From the NCBI GenBank assembly GCA_023129655.1, contig JAGMBN010000009.1:1-22932 (forward strand): 22,932 nucleotides of DNA. Direction: 5' to 3'. Position numbers and translations under genes: made by a program. The stretch comes from a bacterium. Lineage in GTDB: Bacteria; JAHJDO01. The notes under the pieces are model-generated. The model made no database searches, was not told the origin of the DNA, and worked only from the letters and a program-made list of their open reading frames with translations. Shown piece after piece: positions 15,501 through 22,826 of the stretch (its first letter is position 1; each line of letters begins with the position of its first letter).

Positions 15501-16880
15501 CTACACAAGATATATATCTTTGGTAGTATCTATTGAACTCAAGTCCTTTTGCTGCAAATCATCAGAAGAATTTGCAAATAACGGGCTAATTTCTATCCTG
15601 ATTTTCGCGTTTCCCTTTTTGTCAAACGAAATATTATCTCCCACTTCTTTAAGCCAGCGCGCGCATCTATTCATATAGAGCTGTCTTCCGCTTTCAACAG
15701 AATCTACACCTGTTAAATTTTTTATTGGAGAGAATTCATTCTCACGAATGACTTCTATGTTTGCAACATTCTTAGCGAACTTTAATGCATCAAAGATAAA
15801 TGTTTCAAATTTTATTCCATTCTTGTTCTTCGGCTTAATATACTCGCCGCTATTATTCACATAAGGTATATTCTTTTCTGCTATATGATACGGAAGCTTT
15901 ATCCCTTTTTCAGTAAGAGACTTTACAAACTCTGTATTTAATATATGAATCGCTATGCTTCCTGCATTAAATTTCGAAGACCCGTCTTTATCTTTATCAC
16001 GCATATGCTCTTCCGGTAAATCACTGTATTCAATAACCGAATATTTCTTATCCACTATTACAACTGCTCCGACTTTCTCTGAAGGAGCAATTTTAGGCGT
16101 TACCTTATTTGACATTTGAGCGCCTGCTTTTACATGATAACCTATAAAAACAGGGTCTAATACTTTGACAATAAGATTGTCCACCTGAAAGTAACTTATA
16201 TATTCAATACCCTTTTTCATCATCTCTCGAATAACTCCACTCTCCCTGAGAGCAAACAAAGCTCCTCCATGTCCATCCGGGCTTTTGGAAATTTCATGCT
16301 TTGAACTCATAAGAAATTTACCGTCTTTATCTATTGCAGGAAGCATTCTTTGAGAAAAAAATCGCACCTGATCTTTATCCATGCCAAAATATTTATTGTC
16401 TTCAAAAAATTTTATTGTCTGCTTATGAAGCGGCTTGCTCGTCATAATGTACCACATGAGCTGAACATTATATTTCTGCTGCGCTTTAAGTATCTTTTCT
16501 GCATGAAATTGAAATATGCTGTTACCAGATATTGGACCAATAGGATACGCTCCTTTTGGTCCTTCAAATCCAAGCCTTGTTCCCTGTCCTCCTGCAACAA
16601 CAAAACAAGCTGCTTTACCATCTCTTATACACTGCTCACCTATCTTTCTTGCCTCTCTCTGACGCAGTATCTCATGTTCAGTTCCTGGAATTTTAATAAT
16701 TTCTGGGCTTTTAATACTGTCAAATAATATGGGTGTTTCCTTCCTTTCCAGATACTTATTAACTAATTTCTTCATGAGCTCAAAATCAATACTCTCAATA
16801 TCTTGAAGAAGTTCTTTGCGTTGGATATCATCTAACTGTTTCCACCATCTAAGAACATGTTCTTGATTGTAATTTTGCAA
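15501..16880 (-). CDS. UDPGP-family UDP-sugar pyrophosphorylase (UAP1/AGX-like)
   Basis: This belongs to the eukaryote-type UDPGP family, which makes UDP-GlcNAc, UDP-GalNAc or UDP-Glc from UTP and the sugar 1-phosphate. In the product started at TTG 16880 (459 aa), VVAGGQGTRLGFEGPKG lies at about 94-110, followed by GHGGALFALRESG and YFQVDNLIVKVLDPVFIGYH. That is UAP1/AGX rather than GlmU architecture. The first ATG (16949) would overlap the upstream gene by 62 nt. The TTG is preceded by GGAGG (minus strand, 16897-16893) at 12 nt and begins just before the conserved NYNQEHVLRWW, so I prefer it, although the spacing is long. It lies inside the pilin run, possibly feeding glycosylation or envelope synthesis. 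Confidence 0.88.
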   Translation of the reverse strand: MQNYNQEHVLRWWKQLDDIQRKELLQDIESIDFELMKKLVNKYLERKETPILFDSIKSPEIIKIPGTEHEILRQREARKIGEQCIRDGKAACFVVAGGQGTRLGFEGPKGAYPIGPISGNSIFQFHAEKILKAQQKYNVQLMWYIMTSKPLHKQTIKFFEDNKYFGMDKDQVRFFSQRMLPAIDKDGKFLMSSKHEISKSPDGHGGALFALRESGVIREMMKKGIEYISYFQVDNLIVKVLDPVFIGYHVKAGAQMSNKVTPKIAPSEKVGAVVIVDKKYSVIEYSDLPEEHMRDKDKDGSSKFNAGSIAIHILNTEFVKSLTEKGIKLPYHIAEKNIPYVNNSGEYIKPKNKNGIKFETFIFDALKFAKNVANIEVIRENEFSPIKNLTGVDSVESGRQLYMNRCARWLKEVGDNISFDKKGNAKIRIEISPLFANSSDDLQQKDLSSIDTTKDIYLV

Positions 16881-16887
16881 CTTGTTT

Positions 16888-17163
16888 CTAATCCTCCGGA
16901 TGCAGGTTTTTGTCTGTGGCGCGGACTTTTTCTTCTGGAGATTCAACATCTGAGAATTTTCTCTTGGCAGATGGAATATCTTTCTTTTCTATAGGTTCAA
17001 AACGCTCTATTTCTGGCGCTTCATCTATTGTAAGTGTCTCTATTAACCGATGATATGGTTTATTAGAAATAGGTTCTTCTCCTGTAGCCAGGAAAAAATA
17101 TCCAACCGCAACTAAAACAATGGTGATGACAATTGACGATACTATAATTAACTTAACATTCAC
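16888..17163 (-). CDS. Small bitopic membrane protein of unknown function
   Basis: A 91-aa protein with no recognised family. One transmembrane segment (residues about 5-26) precedes a charged, Pro- and Glu-rich soluble tail (EIERFEPIEKKDIPSAKRK...) that looks disordered. A GGAGG ribosome site precedes ATG 17163, and it starts 17 nt after the PilX-like stop. The position in the pilin run suggests an accessory role at the inner membrane. That is inference from context only. Confidence 0.65.
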   Translation of the reverse strand: MNVKLIIVSSIVITIVLVAVGYFFLATGEEPISNKPYHRLIETLTIDEAPEIERFEPIEKKDIPSAKRKFSDVESPEEKVRATDKNLHPED

Positions 17164-17180
17164 TTCTCATCCTCCATATG

Positions 17181-18506
17181 TTATTTTCCTAGATCCGTCC
17201 ATGACTGTATAATTGGTCTAACAGGAAGTCCCGGCGGTGGGAAATTGTAGATATTTGCATCGTATAAATACGCTCTATCTGAATACGGTGACATATTGCT
17301 TTGAGATGCCATAATCCTGTTGCCATATATTCTCAATCTATTCTTATTAGCGTCTCCACTTGAGGATGTAAACCGTCCTCCTGGTGCCGTATAGAATATT
17401 CCTGAAACTTCAAGATTTTGCCTAAGAAAGAAAAGGTCGTCTGACGCCAGGTAAGCGGCTGAGTCGCTTGCGTCCGAATAGCCTGTGCCATTTGCATAGT
17501 TTACATCTCCCTGAAAGAATATATCATCCGATGCCACTACAGTAACATGTCCTTTAATTGTTCCCCTGACATGCGCGTCGCCGTTTACATAAAGCACTCC
17601 TTCCTGCGGCAATACAGAGGTTGAGAGTAACGTCGTATAGGAAGCATCACTATATTCTTTTACAGTTGTAGAAGTGCCATTATCCGTAAAGTCTAGATAT
17701 TTCGTTCCTGCCAGCGCCAGATCATTATTTGCCGCATAAAATGTCATGTCCAGTATTGGATATTCTACTATTTGGTCAGGCTGCAATGTGTGCAGATCAG
17801 CTGGAAGATCCCCGTCTCCTATATTCCAGCCATCATCTATGGTTCCGCCATTGTCAAAAATCCCACCCAGGTACGCGTCTCCATGCACGTCTGAGCTGGC
17901 TTTGGAAGAGAAATTACCTTCAGCGAAAAGGTCGCCAAAAATGTCAACATTCACCGAAGCAGCGTAATTCCCTGTTAGATACATCCTCATCCTGTTTGCT
18001 GGAGAAAAAGGCGTGCCGCGTGGAGAGACTCCGTCATCCCTTCCATACTGCGCTCCGTTTCCAGAACCCCAGTTAGCCGTATCTACAAGCACCATATATC
18101 TTGGAAGGGCTGACTCAAGAGATGCCACCACATTTATGGTTCTTGTCCGTCCGTGAAAGTTTCCTATTGACATCATACTCACTGTATCTGGCCCTGGAAG
18201 AACATTCAGAGACATGTTAACTGTATATGTCTCCTGTGGATCGCTCGCTATTTGGGTTTGCGGAATACTACTTGCGTCAGGAGCGTATTGATTTTGACTC
18301 AACTGATATATTGCCTGCTCTACGCCTGCTTCAGCAAGATAAAACGCTCTTGTTGAATCATTCAACTGGTCGGTCATTCTGCCTTCATTGGTAACAAGAA
18401 CAAGATAGCTGCTTGTTGCAATAGCAGAAATAAGAAGAAATATAAGCGCTGCTATCATAGCTGTGCCTTTACAGAACCTATTTTTACTACACAGCAACTT
18501 AATCAT
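17181..18506 (-). CDS. PilX/GspK-like minor pilin with a long beta-rich passenger
   Basis: A 441-aa protein. The N-terminus is KG then TAMIAALIFLLISAIATSSYL, a pilin-type hydrophobic helix without Glu at +5, as in GspK/PilX-like tip proteins. It is followed by AFYLAEAGVEQAIYQL, the usual PilX-like signature (about residues 54-69). The middle and C-terminal parts are rich in Gly, Asp and Ser with short repeats (NGDAHVRGTIKGHVTVVASDDIFFQGDV) suggesting a beta-helix or polymer-forming fold. It is much longer than ordinary PilX (about 170-200 aa). The ribosome site AAGGGGGTG precedes ATG 18506. Confidence 0.8.
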   Translation of the reverse strand: MIKLLCSKNRFCKGTAMIAALIFLLISAIATSSYLVLVTNEGRMTDQLNDSTRAFYLAEAGVEQAIYQLSQNQYAPDASSIPQTQIASDPQETYTVNMSLNVLPGPDTVSMMSIGNFHGRTRTINVVASLESALPRYMVLVDTANWGSGNGAQYGRDDGVSPRGTPFSPANRMRMYLTGNYAASVNVDIFGDLFAEGNFSSKASSDVHGDAYLGGIFDNGGTIDDGWNIGDGDLPADLHTLQPDQIVEYPILDMTFYAANNDLALAGTKYLDFTDNGTSTTVKEYSDASYTTLLSTSVLPQEGVLYVNGDAHVRGTIKGHVTVVASDDIFFQGDVNYANGTGYSDASDSAAYLASDDLFFLRQNLEVSGIFYTAPGGRFTSSSGDANKNRLRIYGNRIMASQSNMSPYSDRAYLYDANIYNFPPPGLPVRPIIQSWTDLGK

Positions 18507-18523
18507 TGCCTTTCACCCCCTTG

Positions 18524-19042
18524 TTAATTTCTTTTATATACGCTTGTTATAAAATCAGCGCTCTGATTCCCTCGGCTTATGCTCTGGTCAGTAACGCTAA
18601 ATTCAATAGTAATCATGTTATTGCCATCATTTCTAAAAACACTTGCTCCGCCAATTTTTCCGGCTCCATCCACGATAGGCTTATCATCAGTCTCTATACC
18701 TGGATTATCCACTGATAAATCATCTATAAACCTGATTTTTGTTCCGCTAAAATAATACCCATCATTGTCAAGTTCTATGTAATCGCCCTGCATATTCACA
18801 GTTCTGTCAGTATAACTATTAAAGACAAAAGCAGTTGTTGAATTTCGTATATCGCGCGAGATCTTATCCAACGCTACACGCGCTCTTCGTTGTACATTTG
18901 TTTGTCCAACACCTCTCTCAAACATGCGCAGCCCTGTAATAAAAAGCATGGCAATAGACAGAGCAACCAGGATAAGCAATGCTGAAGCTACAGTCATTTC
19001 CATTATTGTATATGCCTTTGAATTACTAACTTTGAATTTCAT
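18524..19042 (-). CDS. PilW/GspJ-like prepilin with Ala at the cleavage site
   Basis: A 172-aa prepilin-type protein. A ten-residue charged leader ends in A10, then YTIMEMTVASALLILVALSIAMLF gives the hydrophobic helix with Glu at +5. ARVALDKISRDIRNST after the helix is typical of PilW/GspJ minor pilins. The -1 residue is Ala instead of the near-invariant Gly. It starts 7 nt after the PilV-like gene. Confidence 0.85.
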   Translation of the reverse strand: MKFKVSNSKAYTIMEMTVASALLILVALSIAMLFITGLRMFERGVGQTNVQRRARVALDKISRDIRNSTTAFVFNSYTDRTVNMQGDYIELDNDGYYFSGTKIRFIDDLSVDNPGIETDDKPIVDGAGKIGGASVFRNDGNNMITIEFSVTDQSISRGNQSADFITSVYKRN

Positions 19043-19049
19043 TGTTAAT

Positions 19050-19433
19050 TTATCTCTGCGTTAATAAAGTCTGTAAGGTTTCATTCACTGTCCTATCCCT
19101 GTCAGTCCAGCTGACAACCACTCTTACCATTCTCACATCTGTGGCTGGTTGTGAAACAGTTACCTGCGTAGTCATATTTGGCGTACTTCCGAGATAGGGA
19201 TTGTTAGCAGTAGGTCCCCATGATGCAACTCCGTTATATCCGTTCCTTTTTTCCTCTTCTATTGTAGCCTGAGCTATCTGAACAGCAACCGTCCTGTTCG
19301 TATTTCTTACGGCAAACCTGTATGCAAGATTATATGACATAAGCACACTTGTTCCTACCATACTAACGATCAGAATAGCCACCATAACTTCTATAAATGT
19401 CAGTCCTTTATTATTCTTCCAAACAATTCCCAT
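19050..19433 (-). CDS. PilV/GspI-like prepilin
   Basis: A 127-aa prepilin with leader MGIVWKNNKG cleaved before LTFIEVMVAILIVSMVGTSVL (Glu at +5). AVQIAQATIEEEKRNGYNG follows the helix, as in PilV/GspI minor pilins where this segment reads like QLAQ...E. It would join the pilus or pseudopilus tip complex with the neighbouring PilW- and PilX-like proteins. It lies 82 nt after the major pilin gene, with a hairpin in between. Confidence 0.88.
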   Translation of the reverse strand: MGIVWKNNKGLTFIEVMVAILIVSMVGTSVLMSYNLAYRFAVRNTNRTVAVQIAQATIEEEKRNGYNGVASWGPTANNPYLGSTPNMTTQVTVSQPATDVRMVRVVVSWTDRDRTVNETLQTLLTQR

Positions 19434-19454
19434 TTATTATCTCCAAAATACAAC

Positions 19455-19480
19455 AGCGGCGAGAGAAAACCCCCACCGCT
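19455..19480 (-). terminator. Hairpin after the major pilin gene, possible attenuator
   Basis: On the minus strand AGCGGTG and CGCCGCT form a 7-bp stem (one G-U pair) around a 12-nt loop, 36 nt after the pilin stop. The downstream run (GTTGTATTTT) is only partly T-rich. Such a hairpin could reduce read-through into the minor pilin genes or stabilise the pilin message. Confidence 0.4.
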
Positions 19481-19515
19481 ATTATACATTCTTTCAGGTC
19501 TTTCAGCAACTAGCC

Positions 19516-19953
19516 TTATTGCAGTATAAATGGATTATCACCATCTCTACCCAGAAAAGTCGCGCTATGATCTGATCCGTTTCCACATACAACCTCAATT
19601 GCCCCATCTGAGTTTCCCGTTGCCGTGTAAGACGCGGTTTTATCAATAGGACAAGTGGGAGCTATTTTTATGTAGTTTGTAGCTCCTAGTATGTACCAAT
19701 CATCATCAGCTGTCTTCCATCCAGCTCCAGCTGTCATGGCAGCATCTTTAGCATTAAGATCTTTCTCCATAGCCACCTGTTCAAGAGCCGAAGCAATCTG
19801 TTTCATGTTGTTTGTACAGACAGCCTCTCTGGAGAGATTTCTGGACTTGATGAAGTTAGGAATGGCTATTGCTGCAAGAAGTCCGATGATCGCAACAACG
19901 ATCATAATCTCAACCAGCGTAAAACCTCTCTTACTGCGAAGTAATCTAATCAT
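19516..19953 (-). CDS. Type IV pilin / GspG-type major (pseudo)pilin
   Basis: A 145-aa prepilin. The leader MIRLLRSKRG is cleaved before FTLVEIMIVVAIIGLLAAIAIPNF (Glu at +5), and SREAVCTNNMKQIASALEQ follows. Two cysteines in the C-terminal part (CPIDK and VVCGNG) may form a disulfide. The ATG at 19953 has an ideal AGGAGGT ribosome site 7 nt away. The frame is open further upstream to 20106, but that stretch crosses a palindromic repeat and is not coding. It is the first gene of the pilin run and lies behind a sigma-54-like promoter. Major pilin versus type II secretion pseudopilin cannot be settled here; pilB, pilC, pilD and pilQ are not in the window. Confidence 0.92.
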   Translation of the reverse strand: MIRLLRSKRGFTLVEIMIVVAIIGLLAAIAIPNFIKSRNLSREAVCTNNMKQIASALEQVAMEKDLNAKDAAMTAGAGWKTADDDWYILGATNYIKIAPTCPIDKTASYTATGNSDGAIEVVCGNGSDHSATFLGRDGDNPFILQ

Positions 19954-20001
19954 TTCTTTCACCTCCTCTTCAATAAATTTTTTCTTCTGTTTTATATAAC
20001 A

Positions 20002-20018
20002 AGCATTTTTCGTGCCAA
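20002..20018 (-). promoter_or_regulatory. Sigma-54 (-24/-12) promoter for the pilin operon
   Basis: On the minus strand TGGCACGAAAAATGCT matches the sigma-54 consensus TGGCACG-N4-TTGCW with one mismatch. The GG and GC dinucleotides are exactly 10 bp apart. The predicted start is near 19992, giving a leader of about 40 nt before the pilin ATG. A weaker sigma-70 reading (TTGGCA, 16 bp, TATAAA at 19996-19991) overlaps it. Sigma-54 control of pilA is established in Pseudomonas and other bacteria; use here is inference. Confidence 0.6.
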
Positions 20019-20082
20019 ACATCCCCCTGAATCCCCCTTCGAAGGGGGACAGTTTCGCCGTAGGCGGAACTAGGGGGATGTT
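20018..20082 (+). repeat. Family 1 palindromic repeat, copy 3 (complete)
   Basis: The most symmetrical copy. Its 11-bp outer stem, AACATCCCCCT with AGGGGGATGTT, encloses TCCCCCTTCGAAGGGGGA and GTTTCGCC-GTA-GGCGGAAC. It lies directly upstream of, and shares about one base with, the -24 end of the pilin promoter. It lies in the 5' non-coding region of the pilin gene although the frame happens to stay open through it. Confidence 0.9.
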
Positions 20083-20098
20083 TTCCCCGCCTGAAAAC

Positions 20099-20118
20099 GG
20101 GTTCAAAATATTGAACCC
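20099..20118 (-). repeat. Family 2 hairpin, copy 3
   Basis: GGGTTCAA and TTGAACCC form a perfect 8-bp stem around AATA. On the minus strand it opens with TTGTAGGGG, matching the other two members. It lies 16 bp beyond family 1 copy 3, just as family 2 copy 1 adjoins family 1 copy 1. Confidence 0.6.
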
Positions 20119-20136
20119 CTACAACGAACTTAATTA

Positions 20137-20183
20137 TTAGGCAAAATATTTTGACATATTTGCTGGTTAGGCAAAAAAATTTG
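20137..20183. promoter_or_regulatory. Two AT-rich palindromic sites 30 bp apart
   Basis: TTAGGCAAAATATTTTG (20137-20153) and TTAGGCAAAAAAATTTG (20167-20183) share TTAGGCAAAA and are each palindromic or nearly so around CAAA..TTTG. Their starts are exactly 30 bp apart, about three DNA turns. They lie about 155 and 185 bp upstream of the predicted pilin start and about 50-85 bp upstream of the rny start. They suit binding sites for a dimeric regulator, such as an enhancer-binding protein acting on the sigma-54 promoter. The protein is unknown. Confidence 0.5.
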
Positions 20184-20199
20184 CATCTCAGAATTGTCC

Positions 20200-20228
20200 T
20201 TGACTTTAAACCTGTTCAAATATAAAAT
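20200..20228 (+). promoter_or_regulatory. Sigma-70-type promoter facing rny
   Basis: TTGACT (20200-20205), a 17-bp spacer and TAAAAT (20223-20228) predict a start near 20235. This gives rny a leader of about 205 nt, which contains the long stem at 20268-20411. Confidence 0.55.
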
Positions 20229-20267
20229 CAACCCAAGTAGTTTCATAAAAATATTTATTTAACTGAG

Positions 20268-20411
20268 CGTAGATGAAGCTATAAAGATTATCAGATTTTT
20301 CTAAGCATTTAATGGAAAAAACAGTATAGACTAAGGAGACTTAAGAGATTAAAAAGAGAAAAGCGCAGAGACATTAAAATGTAAGAAAATCTGATGCATA
20401 TAGCTCCTATG
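20268..20411 (+). ncRNA. Long nested stem in the rny leader, candidate structured RNA
   Basis: Four matching arm pairs nest in order: CGTAG/CTATG (20268-20272 with 20407-20411), AGCTATA/TATAGCT (20277-20283 with 20399-20405), TCAGATTTTTCT/AGAAAATCTGA (20291-20302 with 20384-20394, one bulge) and CATTTAATG/CATTAAAATG (20306-20314 with 20372-20381, one bulge). Internal loops are small (7 by 4 and 3 by 2). The apical part is A- and G-rich. The stem ends 13 nt before the GGGGG ribosome site of rny. It could be a leader controlling RNase Y, an independent small RNA, or a degenerate inverted-repeat element. No known RNA family was recognised, and no terminator follows. Confidence 0.45.
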
Positions 20412-20439
20412 TGTTTATTATAAAGGGGGTAACAGCATT

Positions 20440-22026
20440 ATGATCAGTTTGTTAATCAGTTTGTTAAGTAGTTATATTTTTTGGATTGTGACTGCAGGAG
20501 TCGGGCTTGGGTTTGGAGTAGCAGGATATGCATATAGAAAATATAGAGCCGAGTCAAAGATAAAGGGAGCGGAAGAATACGCTGCAAAGATACTAAAAGA
20601 TGCAGAAAAAGAGATTGAAACAAAGCGTAAGGAGTTGGATCTAGAAACAAAAGATGAGCTGTATAAGTTAAGATCTACATTTGAGCAGGAAACAAGCGCA
20701 AGAAGAAAGGAGCTTTCTGCTCTTGAGAGCAAGATAAGCCAAAAGGAATCAAATTTAGATAGAAAAGTTGATCTGTGGGAAAGAAGAGAACGGGATATTG
20801 CGGATAAAGAAAATAGCATAAAACGAAAAACGGAGGATTTAGGTAAGAGACAAGCAGAACTTGCTCGGACATTAGAAGAAGAAAAACGCAGCCTTCAAAG
20901 GATTTCAGAACTTACCCCGGAAAAAGCTAAAGAGATATTCCTTGCCAAAATAGCTGAAGAAGCTAAATATGACGCAGCGCTTTTAGCGAAGAAAATAGAA
21001 GATGAGTTTCGGGAAGATGCCCAGAAAAAGGGTAAGGAAATCATAGCCATAGCAATTCAGAGATGCGCTGCAGAATACACCACTGAATCTACAGTATCCG
21101 TTGTATCCTTGCCAAACGACGAAATGAAAGGGCGTATCATTGGCCGTGAAGGGAGGAATATCAGGGCGTTTGAGACTGCTACAGGTATAAATATTATTGT
21201 TGATGACACTCCTGAAGCGGTTATACTTTCCGGTTTTGATCCTGTAAGAAGAGAGATTGCGAAAGTCGCTTTAGAAAAGCTTATTGCAGACGGAAGGATT
21301 CACCCCGGCAGAATAGAAGAAGTTGTAGAAAAAGCTGACAGAGAAGTTCAAATTACTATTAAAGAAGCAGGGGAACAGGCTGCTTTGGAAGTTGGAGTTC
21401 AGGGACTTAACCCGGAAGAAATGAAACTGATCGGACGTTTGAAGTATAGAACAAGTTATGGGCAGAATGTACTGCAGCATTCAAAGGAAGCAGCTTATCT
21501 GGCGGGGGCAATGGCTGCGGAACTGGGGCAGGATATAAAGACAGCAAAGCGCACAGGTCTTCTGCATGATATAGGCAAGTCTGTGGATCATGAGGTGGAA
21601 GGTACGCATGCGCGGATAGGCGCGGATCTGGCAAGGAAATGCGGTGAACCGGATAATATAGTTTACGCGATCGCTTCGCATCATGAGGAAGAACCGTCAA
21701 ATACCATCCTTTCCGTACTCATTCAGGCAGCTGACGCAATCTCTGCGTCACGACCCGGAGTGAGACGCGAAACATTTGAGAAATACGTAAAGCGGCTGGA
21801 AGAATTAGAAAGCATTGCAACATCCTTTCCCGGTGTTAACAAAACATATGCAATTAATGCCGGCAGAGAAATTAGAGTTATGGTTGAGCCTGACAAGATA
21901 AGTGATAGGGAAAGTGTTAAGCTTTTGCGTGATATAAGCAAAAAAATAGAAGAAAACTTGAATTATCCGGGGCAGATCAAGATTACTTTGATTCGCGAGA
22001 CCAGAGTAGCTGATTATGCAAAATAG
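20440..22026 (+). CDS. rny: Ribonuclease Y
   Basis: A 528-aa membrane-bound endoribonuclease that initiates mRNA decay. It has an N-terminal membrane segment (residues about 8-30), a long charged coiled coil (about 36-200), a KH RNA-binding domain with [12 protein letters not shown] (231-242), and an HD domain with H347, LLHDIGK (H376-D377), SHHEEEP and [13 protein letters not shown]. Length and order match Bacillus RNase Y. The ATG at 20440 follows AAGGGGG at 10 nt. It is paired with ymdB, as in many bacteria. An unusual long structured leader precedes it. Confidence 0.97.
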   Translation: MISLLISLLSSYIFWIVTAGVGLGFGVAGYAYRKYRAESKIKGAEEYAAKILKDAEKEIETKRKELDLETKDELYKLRSTFEQETSARRKELSALESKISQKESNLDRKVDLWERRERDIADKENSIKRKTEDLGKRQAELARTLEEEKRSLQRISELTPEKAKEIFLAKIAEEAKYDAALLAKKIEDEFREDAQKKGKEIIAIAIQRCAAEYTTESTVSVVSLPNDEMKGRIIGREGRNIRAFETATGINIIVDDTPEAVILSGFDPVRREIAKVALEKLIADGRIHPGRIEEVVEKADREVQITIKEAGEQAALEVGVQGLNPEEMKLIGRLKYRTSYGQNVLQHSKEAAYLAGAMAAELGQDIKTAKRTGLLHDIGKSVDHEVEGTHARIGADLARKCGEPDNIVYAIASHHEEEPSNTILSVLIQAADAISASRPGVRRETFEKYVKRLEELESIATSFPGVNKTYAINAGREIRVMVEPDKISDRESVKLLRDISKKIEENLNYPGQIKITLIRETRVADYAK

Positions 22027-22034
22027 GCGAGAAA

Positions 22035-22823
22035 TTGGCTAAAATTAAAATTCTTTTCATTGGGGATGTGGTTGGCAAGGCTGGGCGCTGCGCAATAGAG
22101 AAACTTGTTCCAGCCTTGTTGAATACAAACAGCATAGATATATGTATAGCAAATGGAGAGAACGCTGCAGGAGGCAAAGGAATTACGCGGAAGATCTCCA
22201 ATCAGTTCTTTTCCTACGGAATAGATATTATAACATCAGGCAATCATATATGGAGTAATAAGGATATACTAAGCGCTCTGGACACGGACGGGAGAATACT
22301 GCGGCCTGCAAATTACCCTGATGGAGTCAAAGGGATTGGCTCTACAACATTTGAAAGTAAAAAAGGCTATATAATTGGAATCATAAATCTTATGGGGCGT
22401 ATTTTTATGAAGCCTTTAGATTGTCCTTTTAAGACAGCGGAGAAAGAAATAAAAAAATTGAAAAAGAGAGCAATGGTAAATATTATAGATTTTCACGCTG
22501 AAGCAACATCTGAAAAGATAGCTTTAGGCAGATATTTGGATGGTAAAGTTACTGCAGTGATAGGAACCCATACCCATGTTCAAACTGCTGATGAGAAGAT
22601 TCTTCCCAAGGGAACAGCCTATATTACAGATGTGGGAATGACTGGTCCCCACGACTCAATAATAGGAGCAAAAAAAGACGCTGTTTTTCAGCGTTTTCTA
22701 ACGCAGGTTCCGGTAAAAATTGAAGCTGCTTCAGATGATATCTGGTTGAATGGAGTAATTATTGAAGCAGATTATGATTCCGGGAAAGCGCTATCTATTG
22801 AGAGAGTAAGCAGGAAGTTATAG
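22035..22823 (+). CDS. ymdB: YmdB-family metallophosphoesterase
   Basis: A 262-aa member of the TIGR00282/YmdB family, characterised in Bacillus as a 2',3'-cyclic nucleotide phosphodiesterase affecting RNA turnover and biofilm choice. The dimetal ligands are in GDVVGKAG (Asp11), NGENAAGG (Glu42), SGNHIW (Asn70, His71), DFHAEATSEK and GTHTHVQTADE. The start is TTG at 22035, 8 nt after the rny stop, with the weak site AGGCGAG; no ATG is suitably placed. It is co-directional with rny and probably co-transcribed. Confidence 0.94.
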   Translation: MAKIKILFIGDVVGKAGRCAIEKLVPALLNTNSIDICIANGENAAGGKGITRKISNQFFSYGIDIITSGNHIWSNKDILSALDTDGRILRPANYPDGVKGIGSTTFESKKGYIIGIINLMGRIFMKPLDCPFKTAEKEIKKLKKRAMVNIIDFHAEATSEKIALGRYLDGKVTAVIGTHTHVQTADEKILPKGTAYITDVGMTGPHDSIIGAKKDAVFQRFLTQVPVKIEAASDDIWLNGVIIEADYDSGKALSIERVSRKL

Positions 22824-22826
22824 ACA

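Noticed and set aside
19954..20106. N-terminal extension of the pilin frame through the palindromic repeat
   Set aside because: The ATG at 19953 has an ideal ribosome site and gives a normal ten-residue prepilin leader. The extension is repeat sequence and lies across the predicted promoter.
20137..20183. CRISPR-like array
   Set aside because: There are only two units, each is itself palindromic, and the 13-bp space between them is far too short for a spacer.
20235..20425. 6S RNA between the pilin operon and rny
   Set aside because: The long stem has a 6S-like outline, but there is no large central bubble and no terminator. It ends next to the rny ribosome site, so a leader or an inverted-repeat element fits better.
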